Origin: Acidobacteriota bacterium
Lineage (GTDB): Bacteria; Acidobacteriota; Terriglobia; Terriglobales; Acidobacteriaceae
Reading direction: 5' to 3'
Assembly (NCBI GenBank): GCA_021800255.1
Contig: JAJYZC010000006.1
Coordinates: forward strand, 43,624 to 107,623
DNA: 64,000 bases
Of the stretch, positions 16,227 to 24,815 are shown in pieces. Positions within the stretch are counted from its first letter, which is position 1. Each line of letters begins with the position of its first letter. Both the position numbers and the translations under genes were made by a program. The notes under the pieces were generated by a model, which was not told where the DNA came from, did not search any database, and saw nothing but the letters and a program-made list of their open reading frames with translations.

Positions 16227-17300
16227 TTGCAAACACAGGCCAAGTTCCGCCTGCTAGTGGTGCGCCTGGGCGCCATGGGCGATATTCTGCACGCCCTGCC
16301 GGCGGTGACCGCGCTGCGGCTCGCCCATCCTGATTGGGAGATCGGATGGGTGGTGGAACCGCGCTGGCGGGCGCTGCTAAAAGCAGGGACTGAGGGACTA
16401 GGGACTAGGGACTCCGCGCAGCCGCTGATTGACCGGCTGCACTTTGCGGCGGCGAAGGAGTGGAAGCGAAGGCCGTTGAGCGCGGAGACGGCCAGGGAGA
16501 TCAAGGCGCTGCGCGGAGAGATGCGCGGCTCGGGCTATGACGCCGTGATCGACTTCCAGGGGGCGGTGCGGTCGGCGGCGATCGCACGGATGGCCGGATG
16601 CGGGCGGGTGATCGGCGAATCGCATCCCCGCGAATGGGCCGCGCGCTGGCTGTTTAGCGAGCGGGTGGCGACGCGCGGGAAGCATGTGATCGAGCAGGAC
16701 GTGGAGCTGGCGTCGGCGGTAGCCGGCGACGCGCTGAGCGCGGCCAGGCCCTTGCTGCCCGTGGACCCGGCAGCGGAGGCGTGGTGCGACGGGCTGCTCC
16801 GGGGCGGCGGCGGCTGGCCGGCGGCGCTGATCGCGCCGGGCGCCGGCTGGGGCGCAAAACGATGGCCGCCGGGGCGCTACGCGGCCCTGGCTAAGGGACT
16901 GGCGGAGAGGGGATTTCGCGTGCTGGTGAACGCCGGACCCGGCGAAGAGGCGCTGGCCGGGGAGATTGTGGGGGGAAGCGGCGGCGCGGCGGAGGAGCTG
17001 CGCGCGTCATTGGAGCAGCTAATCGCCCTCGCGCGGCGGATTGCGCTGTGCGTGGGCGGAGATACGGGGCCGCTGCACCTGGCCTGTGCGCTGGGCCGTC
17101 CGGTGGTAGGCATTTACGGTCCCACCGACCCCGGCCGTAATGGTCCGTTCCGCTCGCACGCACGTGTGCTGCGCAGCCCGGCAAGCCGCCGCGACCACAG
17201 CCGCCGCGCCGCGCCAGAGGCGGGTCTGCTGACCATCGCGCCCGAGGACGTGCTGCGCGCCGCCGGCGAACTGCTGACGGAGGGAGCGGAGTATGAATGA
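16227..17300 (+). CDS. Glycosyltransferase family 9 (heptosyltransferase-like)
   Basis: ADP-heptose-type sugar transferase of GT9, probably in lipopolysaccharide core synthesis at the inner face of the cytoplasmic membrane. The N-terminal LLVVRLGAMGDILHALPAV and the C-terminal donor-binding segment GGDTGPLHLACALGRPVVG are diagnostic. Length 357 residues is normal. The start is a TTG, as no ATG lies upstream in frame. Residues about 53-62 (AGTEGLGTRD) are encoded by an AGGGACT heptamer repeat that has expanded in frame in what is normally a loop. The stop overlaps the next gene by 8 nt. Confidence 0.88.
   Translation: MQTQAKFRLLVVRLGAMGDILHALPAVTALRLAHPDWEIGWVVEPRWRALLKAGTEGLGTRDSAQPLIDRLHFAAAKEWKRRPLSAETAREIKALRGEMRGSGYDAVIDFQGAVRSAAIARMAGCGRVIGESHPREWAARWLFSERVATRGKHVIEQDVELASAVAGDALSAARPLLPVDPAAEAWCDGLLRGGGGWPAALIAPGAGWGAKRWPPGRYAALAKGLAERGFRVLVNAGPGEEALAGEIVGGSGGAAEELRASLEQLIALARRIALCVGGDTGPLHLACALGRPVVGIYGPTDPGRNGPFRSHARVLRSPASRRDHSRRAAPEAGLLTIAPEDVLRAAGELLTEGAEYE
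16385..16413 (+). repeat. Heptanucleotide repeat (AGGGACT)4 inside the GT9 gene
   Basis: Four copies of AGGGACT, with one extra G between the first and second. The same heptamer makes up the inverted arrays at 31479 and 31591. It stays in frame and adds about 10 residues to the GT9 protein. Confidence 0.85.
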
Positions 17301-17964
17301 GCGCAGCGCCTCCCCGGCGCGCGGTACCGCGCAGCGGCGCTGGATGCAACAGTGGCAGCGCGCAGCGCGGCGGATTCGCGTGCCGCTGGGCTTTCTGACG
17401 GCCGGATTTTATCTCTACGAGCTATGGCGGCAGGCGCCGCATCCGGCAGCCATTGCGTGGAGCGCGGCGCTGGTGGCGCCCGGTCTGGCGCTGCGCGGCT
17501 ACGCCTCAGGCTGCGTGAAGAAGGACCGCGCGCTGACCATGACCGGGCCCTACGCGCACACGCGCAATCCCCTCTACCTGGGGTCGATGCTGGTGGCTGC
17601 GGGCTTTGCCCTGGCCCTTGAGAGCTGGCTGGTGGCGGCGGTGCTGGCGGCCGGGTTCGCGGTGATTTACGTGCCGGTGATCGCCGCGGAAGAGCGGTTT
17701 TTGCGCAGCATATTTCCAGAGTATGAAGCCTATTGCCGAAGCGTGCCGCGGCTGATTCCACGATTCAGGCCGGCGCGGCCGCAAAGCGGAGACGGCGGCA
17801 CCAAGGTAACCGCAGTGGCTACAGAAGGAGTTGCCGGGGGATTCTCGCCGGCGCTCTACATGCGGCACCGCGAGTACAATGCTGCCATAGGGGCCGCATT
17901 GCTCTACCTCAGCCTGCTCTTTCTGCGCCCGGTGCTGGCAGCCATCCTGCGCGGGGCGCGATGA
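17293..17964 (+). CDS. Isoprenylcysteine carboxyl methyltransferase (ICMT/PEMT-like) membrane protein
   Basis: Integral-membrane methyltransferase of the ICMT/phospholipid methyltransferase type. The signature GPYAHTRNPLYLGSMLVAAGFAL (shown in part) marks the SAM-binding region, with the EERFLRSIFPEYEAYCRSVPR helix following. About 4-5 hydrophobic segments; a last one lies at the C-terminus after a polar insert. Length is 223 residues. Start ATG 17293 has GGAG upstream and overlaps the GT9 stop by 8 nt, so the two are coupled. The bacterial substrate is unknown; prenylated protein is unlikely, lipid or isoprenoid is more plausible. Confidence 0.8.
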   Translation: MNERSASPARGTAQRRWMQQWQRAARRIRVPLGFLTAGFYLYELWRQAPHPAAIAWSAALVAPGLALRGYASGCVKKDRALTMTGPYAHTRNPLYLGSMLVAAGFALALESWLVAAVLAAGFAVIYVPVIAAEERFLRSIFPEYEAYCRSVPRLIPRFRPARPQSGDGGTKVTAVATEGVAGGFSPALYMRHREYNAAIGAALLYLSLLFLRPVLAAILRGAR

Positions 17965-18003
17965 ATATTTTCCCGGCCGAAGCGGTCAACTTTTAAGGAG
18001 CCA

Positions 18004-18783
18004 TTGCCAACGTTGAAGATACGCGCGCAGGCAGCGATCTTATTTTGCGCTTTTGCACTGGGAGCAGGGGCTCGAAGCCAGCAGGGTGACCCGCTGCCGC
18101 CGCCGCGCGCCGGGTTCAGCTTTCCCGACAACCAGACCCTCAACTATTCCGTGGACTGGCGCGTTTTCCCCGCCGGCGTGGCTGCGATTCACTTCGATGC
18201 CGAGGGCGCCCGCGAGCAGATCACCGCCTCGGCCGAGACCATTGGGGCCATCAATCTGCTTTTCCATGTGGGCGATCACTTCGAATCCACGGTAAACCGC
18301 ACGCAAGGGTGCACCTACGAGTTCGATAAGCAGACGGTGGAGGGCCGCCGGCAGGTGAACTCGACGCTCACCGTGAACTACGGCAAAGGGACGGTCGTTC
18401 TGGACCAGCAAAACCTGGTCAAGCACCAGACAAAACACCTGGAAACCTCCGTGCACGGCTGCGTGACGGATTTACTGTCAGGGATTTTTTACGCGGCGTC
18501 GCAACCCTTGGAGCTAGGGCATAGCTTTGTGCTGCCTGTCGCCGACGCCGCGCACACCGTGCCGGTGACCATGAAGGTGGAAAGCCAAGAGATCGTAAAG
18601 ACGCCCATGGGCACCTTCAAAACCCTGCGCGTGCAGCCTACGGCGTCGGCGGGGGTGGTGAAGAATCGCGGCGACATATGGATCTGGTATACGGACGACC
18701 AGCGTCACCTGCCTGTGCAGATGCGGGCGCGGCTATTCTGGGGCACCATCACCTTCCGGCTGACGGGCATTGAGAACAAGTGA
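18004..18783 (+). CDS. DUF3108 domain-containing secreted protein
   Basis: Exported protein of the DUF3108 family, often found near lipopolysaccharide genes; the function is not established. It starts at TTG 18004 with AAGGAG immediately upstream. A signal peptide (AAILFCAFALGAGARS) leads into NYSVDWRVFPAGVAAIHF, the family's opening motif. Later DLLSGIFYAASQPLELG and the closing WIWYTDDQRHLPVQM are also family hallmarks. Length 259 residues fits. It follows GT9 and the methyltransferase on the same strand, consistent with an envelope-biogenesis unit. Confidence 0.85.
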   Translation: MPTLKIRAQAAILFCAFALGAGARSQQGDPLPPPRAGFSFPDNQTLNYSVDWRVFPAGVAAIHFDAEGAREQITASAETIGAINLLFHVGDHFESTVNRTQGCTYEFDKQTVEGRRQVNSTLTVNYGKGTVVLDQQNLVKHQTKHLETSVHGCVTDLLSGIFYAASQPLELGHSFVLPVADAAHTVPVTMKVESQEIVKTPMGTFKTLRVQPTASAGVVKNRGDIWIWYTDDQRHLPVQMRARLFWGTITFRLTGIENK

Positions 18784-18952
18784 GCGCGGCGGGATGCAGT
18801 TGGCCGGGCGGCCTGCGGCACAATAGCTAAAGCCGGCTGCAAAATGAATGGGCGGCAGCTAAGAAGGAACAAGCGGCCGCCGCTGTGGCCTTCGCTCCGT
18901 GATGACAGCGCCCCATTTTTTTGCAGAAGCCGATAAGGAGGATCGCTTCCCT

Positions 18953-20149
18953 ATGGTTGAAATCCTGGCCCAACAGTCGGCCGCCGCGGCGGTTTCGCGG
19001 CTGGCCCTGAGCGATCTGGCGCCTTCCACCTACCAATCGGAGATTCGCGCCATGACCACGGAGTGCAACCGCATGGGCGGCATCAACCTGGCCCAGGGGG
19101 TGTGCGACACGCCGGTTCCGGCGGTGGTGGAGGCGGCGGCGGTCGAGGCCATCCGCGAGGGGCAGAACACTTACACGCGCTGCGATGGAATCGAGCGTCT
19201 GCGCGCGGCCATCGCCGTCAAGCAGCGCCGCGATTACGGGTTGGAGTATGACCCGGAGCGCGAGACGATGGCCTGCTCGGGCGCAAGCGCAGGACTGCAC
19301 GTAGCGGCCATGGCGCTGCTCAATCCTGGCGACGAAGTGATTCTCTTCGAGCCCTTCTACGGCTACCACGTGAACACGCTCCAGTCGCAGCGCGTGAAGC
19401 CGGTGCTGGTGGCGCTGGCGGAGCCGGACTGGCAGCTCGACGTGGACGCGCTGTATGCCGCCGTAACCCCGCGCACGCGCGCCATCCTGCTCAACACGCC
19501 CGCCAACCCCAGCGGAAAGATCTTCACGCGGCTGGAGCTGGAGGCGGTGGCGAAGCTGGCCATTGAGCGCGGCCTGTTCGTGATTACCGACGAGATTTAC
19601 GAGTACTTTGTCTACGATGGGGCGCAGCACATCTGTATAGCGGCGCTCGAAGGGATGCGCGAGCGGACGATTGTGGTTTCAGGGTTCAGCAAGACGTATT
19701 CCGTGACCGGCTGGCGGGTGGGCTACGCAGTGGCGGGCGCGCGCTGGATGGCGGCCATGGCGCACTTCCACGATTTGATCTACGTGTGCTCGCCCGCGCC
19801 GTTGCAGGTGGGCGTGGCTGCGGGGCTGGAGCAGTTGCCGCCCGCGTTTTACGCGCAGTTGGCTGCCGATTACCAAGGCAAACGCGAGCGGCTGGCAATC
19901 GCGCTAAAGGCGGCGGGCATGGACCCGCTGATCCCTCCCGGCGCCTATTACATCCTGGCCCGCGCGGCGCACCTGCCCGGCAAGACAGGCGCGGAAAAGG
20001 CGCGCAACCTGATGAAGGCGACGGGCGTGGCCTCCGTGGCCGGTTCGGCGTTCTTCCGTGCGGGGCGCGGCGAAGACTTGCTGCGGTTCTGCTTCGCCAA
20101 GCGGGATGCGGAGCTGGATGAGGCGTGCGAGCGGCTGAAGCGGCTGTAA
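18953..20149 (+). CDS. Pyridoxal-phosphate-dependent aminotransferase, class I/II
   Basis: Fold-type I aminotransferase of the aspartate/methionine-kynurenine type, cytosolic. ATG 18953 is chosen for the strong AAGGAGGAT 9 nt upstream. The PLP lysine is K247 in SGFSKTYSVTGWRVGY. The motifs LNTPANPSGKIF and DEIYEYFVYDG bind cofactor and substrate, and RFCFAKRDAELDEA near the end holds the substrate-carboxylate arginine region. Length 398 residues is standard. Substrate specificity cannot be assigned. A 3'-terminal fragment of this gene recurs at about 23541-23622. Confidence 0.88.
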   Translation: MVEILAQQSAAAAVSRLALSDLAPSTYQSEIRAMTTECNRMGGINLAQGVCDTPVPAVVEAAAVEAIREGQNTYTRCDGIERLRAAIAVKQRRDYGLEYDPERETMACSGASAGLHVAAMALLNPGDEVILFEPFYGYHVNTLQSQRVKPVLVALAEPDWQLDVDALYAAVTPRTRAILLNTPANPSGKIFTRLELEAVAKLAIERGLFVITDEIYEYFVYDGAQHICIAALEGMRERTIVVSGFSKTYSVTGWRVGYAVAGARWMAAMAHFHDLIYVCSPAPLQVGVAAGLEQLPPAFYAQLAADYQGKRERLAIALKAAGMDPLIPPGAYYILARAAHLPGKTGAEKARNLMKATGVASVAGSAFFRAGRGEDLLRFCFAKRDAELDEACERLKRL

Positions 20150-20368
20150 CGGCGCGGGATTTCGCGCTCGCGCCTCACCGCGCGCCATGAATGAGGCGCC
20201 GGGCAGGGACGAAGACGCGCCAAAGAGGCCGCCAAAAAATGAGATGGGTCCTGGCTTTTGAGGGCCGGGAATCAGGCGGAATGGCCATCGCTGGACTCCC
20301 GGCCGCCGGCAGGAAATCTTGAAGAAATCTGCCGCCCGTAAGACGATCGAGGGTAAACTAGCCTTGAA

Positions 20369-20394
20369 CCGGGATGCCAAAATGGAAATCCCGG
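20369..20394. repeat. Hairpin with AATGGAAATC loop, downstream of the aminotransferase gene
   Basis: CCGGGAT (20369-20375) and ATCCCGG (20388-20394) enclose gccaaaatggaa. A related hairpin with the same AATGGAAATC core is at 23870-23902. Both lie about 220-250 nt after a copy of the aminotransferase 3' end. The rest of 20150-20446 has no gene. Confidence 0.6.
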
Positions 20395-20446
20395 CCTGTA
20401 CGCCTTTTCCCCTTCATCCCGGCGTACTTCACTCAGGAATGCTGAA

Positions 20447-23400
20447 ATGATTTTTCCGGCGGACGTGTTCTTGCGGCGGATGGCGATTGTTGCTTCCAGC
20501 TTGGCGGTTGCCGCGGCTGCGGCCGGAGCGCAGACGAACTTCGGCATGGTGAAGATCGGCACGAGCGCGACGGAAACGGTGACGGTGACGATTCCGGCAG
20601 CGGCAACGCTGGGCAGCATTGCCGTCGTGACGCAGGGCGCACCGGGACTGGACTTTACGAACGGCGGCGGGGGAAGCTGCACCGCGGGGACGAGCTATGA
20701 GGCCGGCCAAAGTTGCACGGTTCAAGTGATGTTCAAGCCGGCGTATGCGGGAGAACGCTACGGAGCGGCCCTGCTGATCGATGGATCGGGAGATGTGATC
20801 GCCACCGCGCTGCTTGAAGGCGACGGCGTGGGACCACAGATTGCCTTTGGGCCGGGCGAGGCGATTGCCCTGGCGCCGATCGTGAATGGCGCCGGGTTCA
20901 ATGACCCCTTCGACGTTGCGGTCGACGGCAAAGGGGATGTGTTCATCGCAGATAGCCAGGGCGGACGGGTGGTGGAGTTGCCGGCCGGCGGCGCGCCGAT
21001 GGTGATTGATCCGGCGGTAGGCGGGGAGGGATTGGTGCATCCCGGCGGCGTGGCGGTGGATGGGGCGGGAAATCTGTACATATCGGATTTGGATCGGGAT
21101 GTTGTGGTGGAGGTGCCGGCCAACGGCGCCGCGGCGACAGTGATCGATCCGATGGTGGATGGGATCGGGCTGGCCTATCCCTGCGGCATGGTGATCGACG
21201 CCGAGGGCGACCTGTACATCGCGGATGTGGACAATGCGCGCGTGATGGAGGTGCCTGCGGACGGTGGACCGGCGGTGGCGATCGATCCGTCCGTGGATGG
21301 CGAGGCGCTGTCCTATCCAGTGACCCTGGCGATGGATAGCACCGGGGATCTGTTTATCGCGGATATGTTCGCCAACCGCGTGGTGGAGGTTCCGGCCGGA
21401 GGCGGAGCGGCCACGGCCATCGACCCCAGCGTGAATGGGCAAAGCCTGAATTATCCCTACGGCATTGCGGTTGATAGCGCGGGAGATTTGTATATTGCCG
21501 ATGCCAACAACCGCGTGGTGGAAGTGCCGCCCAATGGCGGAACTGCAACCGCGATTACACCCACGGCCAATGGCGAGGGGCTGGATGATCCCATCGGCAT
21601 CGGGCTGGACGCCGGGGGTGACTTGTTTATCGCGGATTCAAAGAACAATCGCGTGGTCGAGGTGGATCGCTCGCAGCCGCCGGCGGTCAACTTTGCCGCC
21701 ACGGCGGCCGGGGAGGTGAGCAGCGACAGCCCGAAGACGGCCGAGGTCCAGAACATAGGCAACGCGGCGTTGACGTTCCCGGCGCCAAGCGCGGGCGCGA
21801 ATCCGGAGATTTCTTCAAATTTTACGCTCGACACCAGCGCAGCATCGGACTGCCCGCTTCTCACGCCCGGTTCTTCGCAGCCGGCAACGCTGGCCATGGG
21901 CGCAACGTGCGCGTTGCCGGTCAGCTTCCAGCCAGCCTTGGCGGGGACGGTCTACGGCACGCTGACGCTGACAGACAACAACTTGAATGCGGCGGCGCCG
22001 GCCTACGCGACGCAGACGATTGCGCTCAGCGGCGATGCGCCGGTAGCGGCGGCCTCGGCTTCGATGTTATCGTTTGGGCCGCAGCAGATAGAGACCGTCA
22101 GCGCTGCGCAGCAAGTAACGCTAACCAACACGGGCAGCGCGGCGCTGACCATCACGAATATCGCTGTGAACGGGACGAATGCTTCGGCATTCGCGTTCCC
22201 AGATACCTGCGCAGCGAGTTTGGCGGCAGGAGCGAGTTGCGCCATCAACGGTCAGTTCACGCCGGCGCGCGCGGGGGCAATGACGGCTCAGCTCACGATT
22301 ACGGATAACGCCAGCGGGTCGCCGCAAACGGTCGCCCTGTGGGGCGTGGGAGTGTTTCCGGCGGCAGTCACGGTGACGCCTTCGGCATCAAGCATCAGCA
22401 CGGCGCAGGCTTTGACGGTGGCGGTGGCGGTGAGCGGAGTGAGCGGCGAGCCTACGCCGACGGGATCCGTTGCGGTGAGCGTTGACGGCCATAACTGGGG
22501 GTCAGCGGCTTTGTCCGGCGGCAGCGCCGCAATCGACATTCCTTCCGGTTCGCTGGCCGCCGGGACCGCCAACATCGTAGCTGCGTACACGCCGGATAAC
22601 GCCAGCGTAGACATCTACGCGAGCGCGACAGGCGAGAGCTCAGTGACCGTGACAGCCTCGTCCACGTCCGCGGCGCCGGCGGTTGTGACCGGCGCAGCGA
22701 CGGCGATCACGGCCAGCACAGCGACGCTGGCGGGCACGGTGAATCCGAACGGAGCCGACACCCAGGCATGGTTCCTGTGGGGCACGAGCAGCACGCTGGC
22801 CGGAGCCAGCCAAACGGCACCTGTAGACGTGGGATCGGCGGCGGGCAGCGATGCGATGAACTCTGGAATCTCCGGATTGAGCGCGAACACGGCCTATTAT
22901 TACCAGGCCGTGGCCGAGAACAGCTCGGGCACGGCAAGCGGCGCCATCCTTTCGTTCACCACGACGCCAACGGCGTATTTTTCTCTGCTGCCTGGAGCGC
23001 CGATCTCCGTGGCGCCAGGCGCAACCAGTGGGAACACCTCGACGTTCTCCGTATCGCCGTGGTACGGATTTACGGGAACGGTGAGCTTGAGCTGCGCGAT
23101 CACTCCTGCCGCGGCAAGCGATCCGCCAACGTGCAGCGTACCGGCGACGGTAACGATTAGCGGCACGACGGCGCAGACTTTCACGCTGACCGTGAATACG
23201 ACCGCGGCGAGCGCGATGAATCAGCCGTTGCGGCTGCCGTGGCCGGGAGAGGGTGGAGCGGTGCTGGCCTGCCTGGCGCTCTGGTTTTTGCCGGCGCGGC
23301 GGCGCCGCTGGCTGGCGATGCTGAGTGGGGTGGTGTTGCTCTGCGCAGTGGCTGGAATGGGATGCGGAGGCAGCGGGAGCGCGGGCGGCGGGCAGACGAA

Positions 23401-23494
23401 TTCAGGGACAGCGCCAGGAACTTACACGGTGACGGTCACCGCCGTTTCAGGAACGATGACGCAGAAGGGAACAGTGGCGCTGACGGTGCAGTGA
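20447..23494 (+). CDS. NHL-repeat, choice-of-anchor/Ig-like secreted surface protein
   Basis: A 1015-residue exported protein of unknown role. Signal peptide about residues 1-33 (IVASSLAVAAAAAGAQ). A short choice-of-anchor-like region (VQVMFKPAYAG) comes first. Six or seven NHL beta-propeller repeats follow, at about 145-405, each with a DLYIADxxNxRVVEVP-type strand. Two ASPM-SPD-2-Hydin-like domains come next (GNAALTF, TNTGSAALTITNI), then Ig-like and fibronectin-like domains. Near the C-terminus LPWPGEGGAVLACLALWFLP and RRRRWLAMLSGVVLLC form a membrane/sorting-like segment, followed by a last beta-rich tail. This architecture is common in Acidobacteria. It likely sits at the cell surface; binding target unknown. 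Confidence 0.82.
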   Translation: MIFPADVFLRRMAIVASSLAVAAAAAGAQTNFGMVKIGTSATETVTVTIPAAATLGSIAVVTQGAPGLDFTNGGGGSCTAGTSYEAGQSCTVQVMFKPAYAGERYGAALLIDGSGDVIATALLEGDGVGPQIAFGPGEAIALAPIVNGAGFNDPFDVAVDGKGDVFIADSQGGRVVELPAGGAPMVIDPAVGGEGLVHPGGVAVDGAGNLYISDLDRDVVVEVPANGAAATVIDPMVDGIGLAYPCGMVIDAEGDLYIADVDNARVMEVPADGGPAVAIDPSVDGEALSYPVTLAMDSTGDLFIADMFANRVVEVPAGGGAATAIDPSVNGQSLNYPYGIAVDSAGDLYIADANNRVVEVPPNGGTATAITPTANGEGLDDPIGIGLDAGGDLFIADSKNNRVVEVDRSQPPAVNFAATAAGEVSSDSPKTAEVQNIGNAALTFPAPSAGANPEISSNFTLDTSAASDCPLLTPGSSQPATLAMGATCALPVSFQPALAGTVYGTLTLTDNNLNAAAPAYATQTIALSGDAPVAAASASMLSFGPQQIETVSAAQQVTLTNTGSAALTITNIAVNGTNASAFAFPDTCAASLAAGASCAINGQFTPARAGAMTAQLTITDNASGSPQTVALWGVGVFPAAVTVTPSASSISTAQALTVAVAVSGVSGEPTPTGSVAVSVDGHNWGSAALSGGSAAIDIPSGSLAAGTANIVAAYTPDNASVDIYASATGESSVTVTASSTSAAPAVVTGAATAITASTATLAGTVNPNGADTQAWFLWGTSSTLAGASQTAPVDVGSAAGSDAMNSGISGLSANTAYYYQAVAENSSGTASGAILSFTTTPTAYFSLLPGAPISVAPGATSGNTSTFSVSPWYGFTGTVSLSCAITPAAASDPPTCSVPATVTISGTTAQTFTLTVNTTAASAMNQPLRLPWPGEGGAVLACLALWFLPARRRRWLAMLSGVVLLCAVAGMGCGGSGSAGGGQTNSGTAPGTYTVTVTAVSGTMTQKGTVALTVQ

Positions 23495-23540
23495 GGCAGT
23501 GGATCGTGATCCGGCGCCGGGAACGGCTTCAAGCGGCGCG

Positions 23541-23622
23541 TGCGGCGAAGACTTGCTGCGGTCCTGCTTCGCCAAGCGGGATGCGAAGCTGGACGAGGCA
23601 TGCGAGCGGCTGAGGCGGCTCT
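23541..23622 (+). pseudogene. Duplicated 3'-end fragment of the aminotransferase gene
   Basis: Translated in frame it gives GEDLLRSCFAKRDAKLDEA, against GEDLLRFCFAKRDAELDEA at the end of the aminotransferase (18953-20149). At DNA level about 78 nt align with roughly five substitutions. The copy lacks the stop and has no upstream part of the gene. It lies right after the NHL protein gene, so that gene is flanked by direct copies of the aminotransferase tail. Not functional on its own. Confidence 0.85.
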
Positions 23623-23869
23623 CCAGCAATTCTGGAACCGCTGTAGCGGGAAGCCCGTTCGCGGGGATCGATCTTGTTGCGGCTGCCCGGCCGCGGTCGA
23701 AGACCACCTGCCCGTCCCGCGCCGCCCGCTCATCGCAAAGAACGCCAGAAACAAGGCACAAGACATATCTTTCCGTAACAGATCCTTCTGACTCTGTGCA
23801 GCCCTTCGCAGCCGTTGACCGGGCCGCCTGCGTCTGGCAACAGCGAATCGCGGGCATATACTTGCTGTG

Positions 23870-23902
23870 GCCGGGAAACCAGAATGGAAATCCTGGTTTA
23901 CC
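23870..23902. repeat. Hairpin with AATGGAAATC core, second copy
   Basis: AAACCAG and CTGGTTT enclose aatggaaatc; a CCGG at each side extends it. It shares the loop with the hairpin at 20369-20394. It lies just upstream of the hemerythrin-like gene. The rest of 23623-23869 shows nothing I can support. Confidence 0.5.
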
Positions 23903-23923
23903 GGATCGAGTGATGGAGAACTT

Positions 23924-24427
23924 ATGCGGGGAGCTTTGTATCAATATCTGGCAGGCGATCATGAGAGGCTTGACTCATTGTTTCAACGGGCCATCGCGAC
24001 GCCCGGTGAGATTGATGCGGAGTCATACCACGAATTTCGTAAAGGCCTTCTGCGGCATATTGCCATGGAGGAGAAGATCGTATTACCTGCCATCGCCAGG
24101 TGGCAGGGCGGCAAGAAAGCAGACATAGCAGAACGGCTTCGGCTTGATCACGGAGCACTGGTCGCGCTGTTGGCCCCTCCACCAACGCCGTCCATCCTGC
24201 TGACAATCCGGTCGATCCTCGAAGTTCACAACGAACTCGAAGAGCGGGAAGGCGGTTTTTACGAATTGTTCGAGGGTCTGGCGGGAGATGAAGTTGAGCG
24301 CATGCTCGCTCAACTCAAGTCCGCACCGCCCGTTGCCGTGTTGCCGAACAACGATAAACCAGAGGTTCTGGATGCGGCGAAGAAGGTCGTGGCAAGAGCC
24401 GGTCACGAATTCAAGGTGGCATCGTAA
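23924..24427 (+). CDS. Hemerythrin domain-containing protein
   Basis: Small four-helix di-iron-type protein, cytosolic. ATG 23924 is chosen because GGAGAA lies 3 nt upstream; the track start is a GTG at 23867. Expected ligands are present: H13 (DHERLD), H45 with E49 (HIAME), H76 (LDHGAL) and H102 with E106 (HNELEE). Length 167 residues fits the HHE cation-binding family. Related proteins sense oxygen or NO or repair iron-sulfur clusters. Its position upstream of a nitric oxide reductase suggests a nitrosative-stress role, by context only. No terminator separates them clearly. Confidence 0.83.
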   Translation: MRGALYQYLAGDHERLDSLFQRAIATPGEIDAESYHEFRKGLLRHIAMEEKIVLPAIARWQGGKKADIAERLRLDHGALVALLAPPPTPSILLTIRSILEVHNELEEREGGFYELFEGLAGDEVERMLAQLKSAPPVAVLPNNDKPEVLDAAKKVVARAGHEFKVAS

Positions 24428-24676
24428 GTTGCCAAGGCGCCTATGGTTCACCCATCTGAATTTTGATTTTCACCGAGCCATCATCTTCCCCTGAAGCAAC
24501 CAAACGAACCCTTGCAAAACGTTGTTCTGCGCGGGTAGGAACTTTACTGTGACAAAAGTCGCTGCTGGTGTTGCGTCCCGTCAAGTCAACTGCTGTGTGG
24601 CCCTGAAATCACCGGATCACAGGAATGAAATGAGTTGCGATCGTGCTTGCGGATCGCAGTCTCGGGACGATTTACG
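24428..24676. other. Intergenic spacer, no gene seen
   Basis: Short ORFs here have no coding character. The only structure seen is TGCGATC...GATCGCA (24636-24658), a 7-bp stem with a 9-nt loop. No promoter stands out for the downstream reductase. Confidence 0.6.
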
Positions 24677-24783
24677 GCATTTTTCGGAAATACTGGGAAC
24701 GATTGAGAGCCTCGAAAGTGGATTTTTTTGAGGAAAACCCACTCAGCAGGAACGGTTTCGGTCTACACCTTTTCCGAAAATGC
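24677..24783 (-). repeat. Dispersed inverted-repeat element (copy B)
   Basis: A 107-bp element; read on the minus strand it begins GCATTTTCGGAAAAGGTGTAG and ends TTTCCGAAAAATGC. It aligns along its whole length with copies at 27509 and 35157. It ends 22 nt before the reductase ribosome-binding site, so it lies in that gene's 5' region. Confidence 0.9.
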
Positions 24784-24815
24784 ATAGAGCAGGATGTAAG
24801 GAATGGAGGAGTAAT

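Noticed and set aside
23499-24128. 209-residue ORF joining the aminotransferase fragment to the hemerythrin region
   Set aside because: Only its first part resembles the aminotransferase tail; the rest overlaps the hemerythrin gene out of frame.
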